Assembly: GCA_948567375.1 (NCBI GenBank)
Contig: OX419762.1
Span: forward strand, 35,693,034 to 35,757,033
Source of the DNA: Lunularia cruciata
Lineage: Eukaryota > Streptophyta > Marchantiopsida > Lunulariales > Lunulariaceae
DNA length: 64,000 nt
Direction: 5' to 3'
The notes beneath the pieces are model-generated. The model had not been told where the DNA came from, did not search any database, and saw only the letters and a list, made by a program, of their open reading frames with translations. Positions 13,717 to 24,300 of this stretch are shown one piece after another. The first letter of the stretch is position 1, and every line of letters starts with the position of its first letter. The translations under genes and the position numbers were made by a program.

Positions 13717-14042
13717 CAACGAGGACAATTGAAAAAAATGCATACTTTGCCCATAAAAGCTGACTAAGACTGACCACCCATACTATACGGTGTCTCCAGC
13801 CTCTAATCGAGTGCCCAAAATGCAGGGGCTTCTCGTGCCCTGGTCTTGATTAACCTTAACTTAAACCAGCCCATGCTTACCTCATAAATAAGCCAGCCAG
13901 TCCCGACATGGAGCGTGTATGGTCGGCTTAGTCTTGCCCTTAGCGCTCCTTACTCATTTGCTCCGGGGAACTTCTGGTGTGAGGTAGCCGTGAGGGACAA
14001 CAAAAACCGCCCTAAAATCTAACATCCGGATTCTGTTAGAAT

Positions 14043-14129
14043 GGGGCTTAGCCCCATTTTAATTCCTATGTCTTTTCCATGTTCGGCTTGAGGGGTCTTC
14101 TGATCCTTCTTGTTATCCTACGCGGTCGC
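14043..14129 (+). repeat. Dispersed repeat with a perfect palindromic head, copy A
   Basis: It starts with GGGGCTTAGCCCC (14043-14055), extending to a 19-bp inverted repeat with the flanking AAT/ATT. About 25 bp later comes the conserved core from TTCGGCTTGAGGGG to CTACGCGGTCGC. The same order of palindrome, spacer and core is found at 16048-16134 and, degenerate, at 18318-18395. It could be the end of a non-autonomous element or of an LTR. Confidence 0.7.
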
Positions 14130-14134
14130 TTTTT

Positions 14135-16040
14135 CTGACGTTGTGTTGGAGATATAAACTGGCATTGTGTGCTGCTTGAAGCTTCTATCCAGTGAGCTGC
14201 TGACAAGAGTTGGCTCATTATGTTTGGGAGATCTTTTAGGCACTTTGTGTTACTGTCTGTTTGTCTGTATGATTAACAATAACAAAAGTGACAACGCTAA
14301 CGAAGACATTATGTAAACATTATATTGGTCAACTGTACTAGTTACAAATCGTTTTTGTTTTGTTTGCAGAATAGCAATGAAATGAAGTGCTGACGGGTCA
14401 GTATCTTCGATGAATTTGTCAAACAGACGTAAAACATGAATTGGATCTTTGATGACACTAAGAATCGGAAGAGAGTTAAGTGTTGATACTGGAGTGCATT
14501 CTTTTACTTATTTTGCTTTCCAAATATTTTGCCTTTGACCATAACTAACTATCATTAGCTTGAAAGTATTACTTGTATCAAAAGTAGGATCTTCATACTA
14601 CTGTGCCCCCGCAATAGAGCAGGTATTGTCTTCTAGCAAATAAAGACCGTAATATCTATTCTGATTCTTTCAAGTGAATCGAACATATGTACTTGATCCA
14701 ATGCAGGTTCGTGAACATTGGTGAGGGGTGTGGACCAACTCAACGTGAAAGTAAAGTAAGGAAGCCTCATTTGATGGAAGTGGGTCGCTCTCGTTGCTCT
14801 TTAGACCTTCTAATTTCTGCTTCCCAGGAGCTAGGCATTGCTGGCCATGTCGAGCCCTGTGATTTCCACCTTCATTGCAGATATGCGGCCACACAACCCA
14901 AGATCTGCGTGGTTTGCACAAATGTGTACTCCACATGGATGTATCTTGTTGTATACCAGATAGCTTTACGAGTTAGTTCAGTACCACACAACACACAGTA
15001 CTGTACCGGCAAGATTCACTTCGCGGAGAGATTCTTTGTCTTTACCGATCCCTTCGAAAATCTCGTTGCCAAATGCGATTTCATCTGCTAGCATCAGCTG
15101 TTTTGACACAACTCTTGCTCACTTCCAGAATGATTGGCCACGGCCCGCCCCGCCGGGGAGAGAACTGTTGCCGGTGCTTTGGGGATTCTTCTTGCCTTCC
15201 TTCCCGTTGGGAAATCAGTCTATGAAGTTTGATAGGATCCGGTGAATTCAAGTAGAATCCGTTGGATCCTGTGCTTGTCCGGAAACTGCATAGAAAAACT
15301 TATCCGACCCCATGTTTGGCACTTCGATTTGGCCGACCCCCAGTTTGGCAAAAAGACTTAACCGACCCGCTTGAACCCTTGACGTGGCGGAATAGTCCTA
15401 TGTGGTGGATGGATTTCACAAACAGGTCACATGTTGTGCCAAAATAGTTCAGACGAACTGCGTTGGACAATTTTGAAATACAAGATGATTGGTTGCCAGC
15501 ACGAGCTCGCTCCATGCCAACTATCTACTCGAGGATGCCATGTTGGATCACATGGGCCTTGGGGGTTCGATTAGGTCTTTCTCTGTCGGGAACTGGCAGG
15601 GTTATGAGTAAACTCTTCCTGAGCTTTGGGATTGGGGTGATGCTTCTTATCTTGAGAAGCGGTCTATTTTCTCTTTTACTAAATTGAATGACGAAGAGAA
15701 TTGAATCCTTAGGAATCCATCAATGCAGATATTGAATGCTCAGAGGGATTTTAGACCAATCAATGGTTAGAGGATTGATGGATTTCTAAGCATTGAATCC
15801 CAAGGGAATAGAGCATTCAAGTGAATCCCTCTAAGCACCAAGGTTCCTAGACCATACCGTTTGATTTTCTTTCTTGATAAACTTGATATTTGCGAATTTC
15901 TGAAAGTAGTCTTGTATTCGCGTGAAGGTCGAGGTGGGCGTTTTACCTCTTTCCCTTATACCTCCATGATTGAGGTCGACTGCTTCAATGTCCAATTCAA
16001 AGTTGGTTCATGATAGTTATTTCTACATGGAAAGTAAAGA
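14135..16040. other. Intergenic DNA; no gene recognised
   Basis: The longest open frame (14687-15091) gives a protein I cannot place. Around 15.1-15.4 kb there is moderately GC-rich sequence with short internal repeats (for example CCGACCCC-type units near 15305 and 15341). A fold-back lies at 15700-15798. I see no intact gene. Confidence 0.4.
15700..15798. repeat. Fold-back: 25-nt imperfect inverted repeat
   Basis: The left arm 15700-15724 pairs with the right arm 15774-15798 (22 of 25 positions). A second, offset pair (AATGCTCAGAGGGATT near 15733 against AATCCCTCTAAGCA near 15824) makes the structure compound. It could be a MITE relic or a hairpin transcript. No target duplication is evident. 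Confidence 0.6.
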
Positions 16041-16047
16041 CTCTATT

Positions 16048-16134
16048 GGGGCTTAGCCCCATTTTACCTTTTTCATCTCTCCCTTGTACGGCTTGATGGG
16101 GTCCTTCCCATCCTTCATTTTTTCTATGCGGTCG
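16048..16134 (+). repeat. Dispersed repeat with palindromic head, copy B
   Basis: It has the same GGGGCTTAGCCCC palindrome (16048-16060), ATTTTA spacer and core (TTGTACGGCTTGATGGGG to ATGCGGTCG) as copy A. The flanks before the palindrome and after GGTCG differ from copy A, which suggests a repeat unit of roughly 90 bp. Confidence 0.7.
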
Positions 16135-16139
16135 TCCTT

Positions 16140-18310
16140 CTTCTCTGAAAGTAAAGACTTCTTCCTGTATACTAATGTGTAAGTTTTGATTGTGGGATAA
16201 TAATGATTGTGTATCATTCCTTGATAAAAGTCATCATTATCGTAATGTCAGGAGAGTTGGCTAAAACCACTTGAGATGAATCTAAACGAGATGCTTATCG
16301 ATGAAAGGTATTAAGGTAGCCACTTTCTGTCATCATAATGTCATTGAGTCACGATGAAGAAGAGATGGTATCAACCACTAGTTATGCAGTGCTTTACGAA
16401 CTAAGACACCTAAAGCACGGCACTTAAGTGGTTGGCAGATTGTCATATCGATTCATGATGCACACCAAGATGACACTTGAACTTGATGACTTTGTTGAAT
16501 TGATGAAAGGTTTCACCTGTACCAACCTGGAAGAGATCTTCTAGACTTCCTACTCAGCATGGGAAAATTATAATTTAAATCGTTCCGTCAGACGTTGACA
16601 TAACAAAAGCAAAACGCCATATGTACCTTCTCAAATTCTGCTTCCTTTGGATTCACCACTACAGTACAGATCACGTTGAACTGTTCACGTTGAACTAAAC
16701 AGTAAACCAAAGTAGAGCCAGTTTGAAAGTTTTCTTCTTCATCGGGTAATTCATAAACTCATGATGGTGAAAGAATCGATAATTTGAAACTCCTGAGTAT
16801 TCCTTGGCAAACTAGATGGTACAACTCTTGATATTTATTTTAATCCCTTGAGCTGTAAAAGTCACCTCTACCGTTGCGCTTTAACAAATTTAATACTCAT
16901 ATACCTGATAACGTGTTAACTGAAACCGCTCCATCTCTTTTGGTCTACTGGGTGCTTTCTCGAGAGGAGGCGCTTGGAAAGAAGAACTGCACTTTTGAAG
17001 AGAGAGATCGTGGGTCGAGAAAGGGCACAAACTTCGAAGCTTCAACAACACCATGAGTGCATTAATGTCTTTGTTTTTGTTGTTTTGCTCTTATTAGGCT
17101 CCAAAGCGTAGACCTTTCTGGTCCATGCGTGCACGACAGTTGAGTCTATGCTGTAAATCGACGTATGGACATACCTTACTCGTCTCGTGTTTTTGTAGAC
17201 TTGAGCCTATAAAATAGACAGTTCTATAGTTCGGTCGTCGAAATAATATGTCAGCAAGGCGGCTCGTGAAACACGAATCTCCATGGATTTGGAGATTAAG
17301 ACTGCCGTCTATGAACTACAGTAAGTAGTTGAAAGAGTCTTGAATTGCTCGGAGAATTTCCATAGCACGCTCCTTTTCTCTCCAGGTCCCTGATCAGCAA
17401 ATAAAATCCCTCCTGAACTTTCCTCATGAAGATTACCAAGAGGATTTACTCGAATCAATCAATAGTGGACTTTACTAAGGCAGCACTTCACTAAAGCAGT
17501 GTTCTGTTGGTAGATTATGTTGACAAAGTCTCCGAAATGAAGGGGAGGATGTTGCCCTTGAATAATGTTTCCAAAGTCTTCAGGTCTTGAAGAATTAAGT
17601 CTAATCTTCAAGCATTCCTCGAAACGTCTTCCTTGTCACGAAGATGATAGGACAGAGCTCATGCTATTTTGACGGCCTTGACATTGCAGAACCGTGCTTC
17701 AGTTTTCTTCCTTTGCAGCAAAGGGGCGAGGGGAACGAAGTTGGGAGTATGCTTTATCTCTTCCATTTCAACTCGCACATAAGTAGTAGTGACCGGCAAA
17801 GGTGGAATGGTATGTACATAAGGTACTAACAATAATTTGTTTGATTTCAATCGAATCTCCTTCAAGAGTCAATTGACTGTAAAGGATCAATTTGTCCAAT
17901 TTGTCCAATTTTTCCAATTTGTCCAAAAGGAGATCCAGGAAAATGCTGACAAACAGTGACCTCGCATCTCTTGGATATATTCGATGTATGGAGTCCAATA
18001 TGTTTGTAATTTGTGAAGACGTTTCCTTCCTCTATATTGCATATTTCACTAAGAGGGAGCAACTTTGCCTGGAAATAGTCACAAGTACTGAGCGTGCACT
18101 TGGGTTGCCATGATTCTTTATTAGTCCACAGGACTATTTGGTGAGTAGGAAGATGGTATAGAGATACTCCAGCCACAACTCGACGTCGAGAAGGTGCTAT
18201 TTCTACTCACGAATCGTTGAATTACTCTCGAGAACAATGGAAAAGAGTTTAGTTAAATTCTTAATATTATAAATATAAAAAGATAAAATATTTTTCAATC
18301 TTATTTTAAA
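16140..18310. other. Intergenic DNA; no gene recognised
   Basis: Mixed-composition sequence with scattered short open frames (16874-17056, 17644-17829 and 17892-18113) that match nothing I know. Four tandem copies of the 9-mer CAATTTGTC, the third being CAATTTTTC, occupy 17888-17923. Confidence 0.45.
17888..17923. repeat. 9-bp tandem repeat, 4 copies
   Basis: The unit CAATTTGTC runs four times head to tail, the third copy with one change. It explains the low-complexity peptide (repeats of the type KLDKL) in the overlapping minus-strand frame, which is therefore not evidence of a gene. Confidence 0.9.
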
Positions 18311-18317
18311 ATACATT

Positions 18318-18395
18318 GGAGTCTAGTTCCATTTTATTTCTTTTGTCTCTCCCTTGTCCGGCTTGATGGGTCTTCACATCCTTCCGGTGTTCTAC
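18318..18395 (+). repeat. Dispersed repeat, degenerate copy C
   Basis: A decayed palindrome (GGAGTCTAGTTCC) is followed by CATTTTA and CCCTTGTCCGGCTTGATGGG, the longest match to the family core. The 3' part (CTTCCGGTGTTCTACGTGAT) is diverged. Confidence 0.6.
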
Positions 18396-18399
18396 GTGA

Positions 18400-19680
18400 T
18401 AATTTTTTATTTTTAAATATAACAGATCTTTTGGATCAATATATCAAGGAGAAACATAAAGTGCTTTTCAAACATAAAATCACATCAAATTAAAGGAGAT
18501 CAAACGGATTTGCGTGCCGAGGATATAAGGGAGAAATTTCCGTAGTGCAGGTACGTGGAATGAGAAGTTTCGTAATCTCGCGTTCCGAAGACCTTTTGGC
18601 GTAGGAGTCCTACCCTAGGTGGAGAACAGCGCACTAGCTTTGGCGAATAAGGAGCACGCCTGTTCCGGGGTCTAGGGTACAGTTAATCAAAGATCCCGGC
18701 ATATTCGGCTCGCTCGCGTTGGATCTCCAGCGGATCCGCTGCTCTTCCTGACCATTCCCGTAGCCCGTTCTGCCGACACCTGCCCTCTGTCATACACGTG
18801 TTTACTGACGGGATCTCCCGACTTTCGACTCCCGCAGTGGACCCGCTGAGCTACCCTCTAGCTGTCATGCGCTGCTGCCGTTCCCAGGTTAGTTCCGTTC
18901 TGTAGAAAACCGGAAGCATACTTACACCCGCCTCCAAGGATGGATGGCGTCCTCGGTTGATGAACAGAGAAACTTACAGTTTGCTGTAGAAACGTACGTA
19001 CCCAGACCCCCTTACTCACCCAGACCAGGCTAAGGTCGTCAACGTTTTACTTAACCAGACCTTCTTCACAGGTAACTACCTGTTAACAATACTCACCGGT
19101 TAACACAATTCATCGAAATATATTGCTACTAAGGTAGCGCGTTTCTCTTCAAAGGGATATAAATTAGCTTAAACTGATAACAGCCACGGTGGCACAATTG
19201 ACCGTCCTGCGTGGTTGTTGACACGGTTAAGTCCGTGAATTCTGGTAATGTTCCGAAGGTTGGTTTAGTAAAGTTCGATAGCTTCTTTTGTCTTTTCAAG
19301 GAAACAGAGCAAGAAAGCGGCCGCATGTGACGGAAACACGAGAATGTTTTCCTCCAGAAACAAACGTGAGGAGGTGACGGTAGTGAGGTTGTCATCAGCA
19401 CTGTCATATCATGTACACATATTCTTCCGGAATTCGTTCAGTCGTTCTTCCGTTCCTTCTTTGCTCCATTGATGGTTTGATGAATCCTCAATCCGTTGGG
19501 TGTCAGCTGAAAGGGGCCCCTCCTGGAAACAAACGACTTCATTTAATCTACGTTTAGATATGGATTTGCTTCTCGAGATATTGGCACTACTGTAACTGCT
19601 CGAGGATCTATGTAACTGTAGTTTCTTCTTCGTCTGTTCAGTGGCAAGGCCGAGAGCAACTGACTGGAGAGCGAAACTTT
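18400..19680. other. Intergenic DNA upstream of the ORP gene
   Basis: GC-richer sequence starts near 18.5 kb. Minus-strand frames at 19129-19407 and 19409-19702 have no recognisable domain. Apart from the tRNA-like boxes at 18811-18855, I see no feature. Confidence 0.4.
18811..18855 (-). other. Possible tRNA-derived (SINE-like) promoter relic
   Basis: On the minus strand TAGCTCAGCGGG fits the tRNA A-box pattern. About 34 bases after its start, GGGAGATCCCGTC loosely resembles a B-box. Spacing is about 10 nt shorter than in a normal tRNA, and no acceptor stem closes, so this is not an intact tRNA. It may be a SINE head or coincidence. Confidence 0.2.
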
Positions 19681-19689
19681 CGGGGTGCC

Positions 19690-21211
19690 AACTCAATTTC
19701 ACGAAAATACATGGATGAGGTTAGGCACGGCGGCCAGGCCAGGCCGGGGCTGGCGGGGCCTTACGAGGTTCCGAGTAGGAAGAAGACTGACTGCTCATTG
19801 TGAGTGTCTTGCGTCTCGCCACGCGTTCTCCCGTGGTCGACTTTCGTCCTGGGAAAGGAGAAGAGGAGGTGCTGTGGTGAAGATGCTGCGGCAGCCGGAA
19901 CATGAAAAAGGAGCTGCAAGGAGTCGTAAGTCGTTCACCTTAGACATTCTTGCGGTCGTCCGCCGGATAAATCCGTGCGTCCGTGCGGTCCCGCCGGCCC
20001 GCCCTGCTTGTCTGGGCTCCTCATGTGCGCTTCAGGCAGAGTAGTGCCGGGAGCCGGATGAAAGGAAAGGAAAGGAAAGGAAAGGATGGGAAGGGAAAGA
20101 AAAGCTCTGCCTCTCGGGTGTTAACTCCGGAAATCGCCTTGCTTCGTTTAGTGGAGGGAGAGAGGGAAGTTCCCCACTCCCGCTCGCTTCCGAAGCTTTG
20201 GATCTTGTATGAGAAGTTTATAAAGGATGTTTACTCTTTTTACCATCTGCTGGTGGGAGGAAAGGGAATGAACAGTGAGTAGCTCGCTCAGTGAGTGAGT
20301 CCCGGTCGGAATCGTTGCTGGACTTGAGTGTGTGTTGTTGCTGCCAACTTTTTCCACTCCCGCTCCATGTTGTGACTTTGGAGCATTCGATCTTGAATCA
20401 AGCTGATGATCTCTGGGAACGTGAGTTTGCGTGTGGTGAGTACTCTTTCCTCCACAGGACTCTCAGTATGAGGCCTGGGAAATTTTACAAATTTGGCATT
20501 TCCCGTTAGAAGGAAGGGAAACTTAGAAAGGCGTAGTTCTGTGTACCAGGAACTTTGCCGGTTGCTGGAATTGCTGCTTTGGAAAGGGCGACTTGGGCAC
20601 CATCAGAGGACTCGGTTTACTTGTGCACAATGTGTGGGAAAAAGAAGTTGGCAGATGCAGCGGATGCGACTTGAGCAGGTTGCTGGCTGCGACTTTCGAC
20701 GATCGAAGCCTTTTGTCTCTTTACTATTGATAATGATGATGAGATGATGAATTGTCAATGAGTTTCTGGCTTCTTATCGGGTGCAATTGGAGCACGACTT
20801 TGATACTGCGACTCCTGGTGTTCTTAGTTCTTGCCAACTTGAGAAGTGGCTCTGACGGAGGGAACTAATACCGAGGAATTGAAGATTTGTTCGGATCTAG
20901 AGGAGGAATTGAGCTCGGGTAACTTGACGAGACAGGGTTCGGAAACAGCTCTGTGCAGGTTATCATGAGTTAAATAGCAGGGGCCTGACCTGGTAGGGTC
21001 ATGGACAATGGTGTTTAAGGCATTTACAAGAACTAATAAGTGCAGCGTTCGTTTTAGAGGAGGGACTGGAAATTTGTTTCGTTGATTGTTGGTGCAACAT
21101 CGACTGAATGCAACCATGAAAATTTTACTTTGAGTATTTTCTGCGGGATTAGCAGGATAGTTGTGTGTCGTCGCAGCAGAAGCGCCTCATTCGAGGCCGT
21201 TACTAGGCCTT

Positions 21212-21266
<55 letters not shown>

Positions 21267-21359
21267 GTCTAAGCGATTCTTTGACCCGGCGGCGACATAC
21301 AAAATCCTCAGGACTTTGCAGAATTTACATAACGCAAGCCTTGCATTCTCGCTAGATAG
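19690..21359 (+). promoter_or_regulatory. GC-rich promoter and 5' leader region of the ORP gene
   Basis: A CpG-rich block (about 19720-20050) and a run of AAAGG units (20061-20086) precede the ORP start codon. Candidate donor GGGAAC|GTGAGT near 20420 suggests a leader intron, but I cannot fix the transcription start or leader exons. A (TC)25 microsatellite lies at 21215-21264. An in-frame TAG sits directly before the ATG (21357-21359), so the coding region cannot extend upstream in this exon. The regulatory role is inferred from position and composition only. Confidence 0.4.
21215..21264 (+). repeat. (TC)25 microsatellite in the ORP leader
   Basis: An uninterrupted TC dinucleotide run of 50 bases ends 95 bases before the ORP start codon. 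Pyrimidine runs of this kind are common in plant promoters and leaders. It also produces spurious Ser-Leu and Arg-Glu repeat frames on the two strands. Confidence 0.97.
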
Positions 21360-24300
21360 ATGCCAGGCATGGGGCAGCAAAGGAGGCGGCAGCGGCGTTC
21401 GGTGGAAACCGTGCAAGGAAATCGGCGCATCTACGATCCTCGGCGATGGCACAAGCGAAGCAGTGGCAGTAATACCAAGAGTGTGAGTAATTGGGGACAG
21501 CCACCAGCAGGATGGATGCTGGTTTGGGCCGGACGCTTCAAGCGCTGGCGTCGTCGCTGGTTCGTGGCACATCCGCCCGGTCTTCTGCTCCATTATAAGA
21601 ATGGCGATCAAATTGGTCGACCAGGCTGCATCAGCCTTCTTGTACTCTTCTTACCTTTCCGTCCATTCCGTTTCTCCTTCTAAACTATCATTTGTACCAC
21701 GCTATGCAGGCTTCATGACCTGAGCCAGTTTGGACTTGCATCTCTTTTGTTATATTCGATTATTGTGAGCTGTCTGTTGTAGAGATCCTCACTTTCAACG
21801 CTTGCGCAGGAGGCCACGGCAGGTCCAACTCCTGGCAAGGAGCGGCAAATCAAGATCGTGAGGGGATCAATGGTGTACTATCTGCGCACACTCAACAAGG
21901 ATTATCGCCAGGTACTTCCACTTGGCATTATACGTGTTCTATAACGCCTAACATTCGCATGGCCGCGCTATCGGCGCCGTTGTCACCGAGGAAACCCTCT
22001 CACCTGTGTCTTGTAGGTGCCTTGTGTCTGATCTCTCCCTCGTGAAAGACCTTGCTGCTTTGTTGATCTAGTAAGCAATCCCATCGATGTACTTCCTCAG
22101 TTGAGCCCTCCCTGCAGTCCTGTTGTCGCGCTCGATTAATTTGGTGAAACATTCTAACCAAAGTCGACCAGAGCTGTAATTATCTTCCGTGAACATCCAA
22201 TAGGATAGCGATATGTATTGGACATGGACTCGGAGTTTAGATTAGTGGGTTACTGGTACGCGGTGGCATCCTAAGTACCTACGCCATCCTTTGTCTGAAG
22301 AATCTTACGGAGGTCGAAGAATGTCTTTACAACTTCATCTTTCAAAGTAAAAGCACACGATCCTGGGTTTATCAACTCAAACCCCGACCGCCAGCGTGGA
22401 AATCATGACTGACCAGTACCTCAATGCTTGATCATATGTTTCCCGTGACAATCGCCTCATTTTGAATAAATCGCGATTAGCTGGCGGAGAAGCAGGAGAA
22501 CCCTCTTGACTTTGAAAATGTAGATTTAATACGGTAATGTAAGGAGAAAGATTTTTTTTTGGAGTTTTGAAAGTCTTCATATAGAAGGCCCTGCAAGAAA
22601 GGTTTTCTGTTTCCTTTGTGAAATTTTTTTTTGAGCTTCAATTGAAGTGCACGGTGAGAGACTGAACTGTTCTATTTCAAATAGAAGCCACAGAGAGCAT
22701 ATGACTCCAATTGCAGTTTATGTCACATGAATATCGTGTAGGCGTCAATTTTTCTCGTTGTCTCTAGTAAATCTATGCATTTGTAATTGTCTTGTGATAC
22801 TAAAATTGTACTCTGATGGAAAGCAGTCATGGCTGGACGCCATTCATGAATCTATGCGGATCTACAACAAATCTCTTCAAAAAGCTGCAGTGGGGGCAAT
22901 GCCTGGACGTGGTCTGGTACCTCAACAGTCTGTGCCAGAGGTGAGCCAGGAATCTAATGGGTTCCTCAACTCAGCAGAAACTTCTGAAGATTGAATTGTC
23001 GACTTGGTGCATGTGGTACTGTTGCAAGGTGGTAAAGATTTCTTGCTGCCTTGCTTCCTCGAATCTTTTTGCTTACTGAATCCGGGTTGTATTCGGAGTG
23101 CTGTTTTAAGTATCAGCTAATAGTAGGACGTTGTTTCCTGATTAATAGCATGTCAAAGAAGAATGGGAAGCCCAGGAAAGAGAGCTTAACCGAAGACTAG
23201 GGGAACGTTTGCAAGACCTTGAGCCCGCGAGCAAAGGTAACCTACTGACGCTGTATCACCGTGGGGGCTGTTGGAAGGATGACTTTGTTGCTAGCAGCTC
23301 TTTGCAGAGTAGTTATACAGGGTTACTTGGTTCCAGAGTTACAACCTTACGTATCAAATGAGTTCACTTGATGGAGTCACTGATCGAAGAACCGTCTATG
23401 AGTATTGGGCATAGACGCTAACTTGTCTTCGACTGGAAATGAATTGATTCCGTGTGCCTGCTCAGTGCTAGTCCTGATAGATGTCCAGCTCAGTATCTAA
23501 TGGACTCGCATTGTGACGGCTGCAGCATTTTTGCAGCAACTGCAATCTTTGCAGCAATCACTTTCGGTCATTTCCGGAGCACTGGGGTTTAGTGATAAGC
23601 CTGAAACAAACTTGTCTTTTTCAAGCAATGCAGAGCTGACTAGGATGCCGGAATTTTGGAACGGAATGGAGAAAGTGGACGGCAATTCATTTCGGACTTC
23701 TAGGAATAACTCAGGTGACGAAGGAAATCTGAGATTATCCTCCCCAGAAGTTGGAGGAAGTGATGCGTCGCAAAATGGGCATAAGTTTGCAGACAATAAT
23801 TTTTCGCTTCCTGAAAGTTCGTACACTCGAACTCAGAGATCTATATTTAAGTGGAAGGGAGATGGTGAAAGTAAGCAGGGAAAGAAAAGATCTTCAAAGT
23901 CTGCTCAATCGGGTGCCCTAATTTCTGAGAAATCACTCAGTAGGACAAAACGACGAAGTTTCTCCTTCTCAATGGATGAATCTTTACGGCATCCCGAGTA
24001 CGTCTTTCTTCGTGAAGGAAGTTGTATCGGCGGAGAATGTTTTAAGTGGAAGAAAAAGTCAGCAAATGGGGATGTTTTATTGAAAGGGCACGTTTCTGAT
24101 TCTGAAGTTGGGTGTGGAAATGGCTGTGAAGCTCACCCAGATGCATTGAGGAGTCCACTACTAGGTGAAAACAAGGGTAAAGGTGGTTATACGGAGGATA
24201 CTAGTCTTCCAGCTTCGGCGGAACTAGGGGAGAACATTGCAGGTCCAAGAGACGGAGATCAATCAGCAATACTTAAGGAATATGGCAGTAGTCCAAAGAA

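Larger units (their letters stand above)
7130..14040. other. Gene-poor intergenic DNA, AT-rich from about 9.2 to 13.8 kb
   Basis: I see no protein family, tRNA or intact element here. A perfect 11-bp inverted repeat lies at 8057-8088. From about 9.2 kb the composition becomes strongly AT-rich, with a long pyrimidine stretch around 11.58-11.76 kb. Short open frames (for example 8299-8490 and 12292-12531) have no recognisable content. It may hold transposon remains too decayed to name. Confidence 0.5.

Noticed and set aside
14687-15091. 134-codon frame as a gene
   Set aside because: The frame has no recognisable domain or exon partners, and lies in repeat-rich intergenic DNA.
21054-21611. 185-codon minus-strand frame and 134-codon plus frame across the ORP leader
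   Set aside because: Both run through the (TC)25 repeat, which is open in several frames, and overlap the true first ORP exon.
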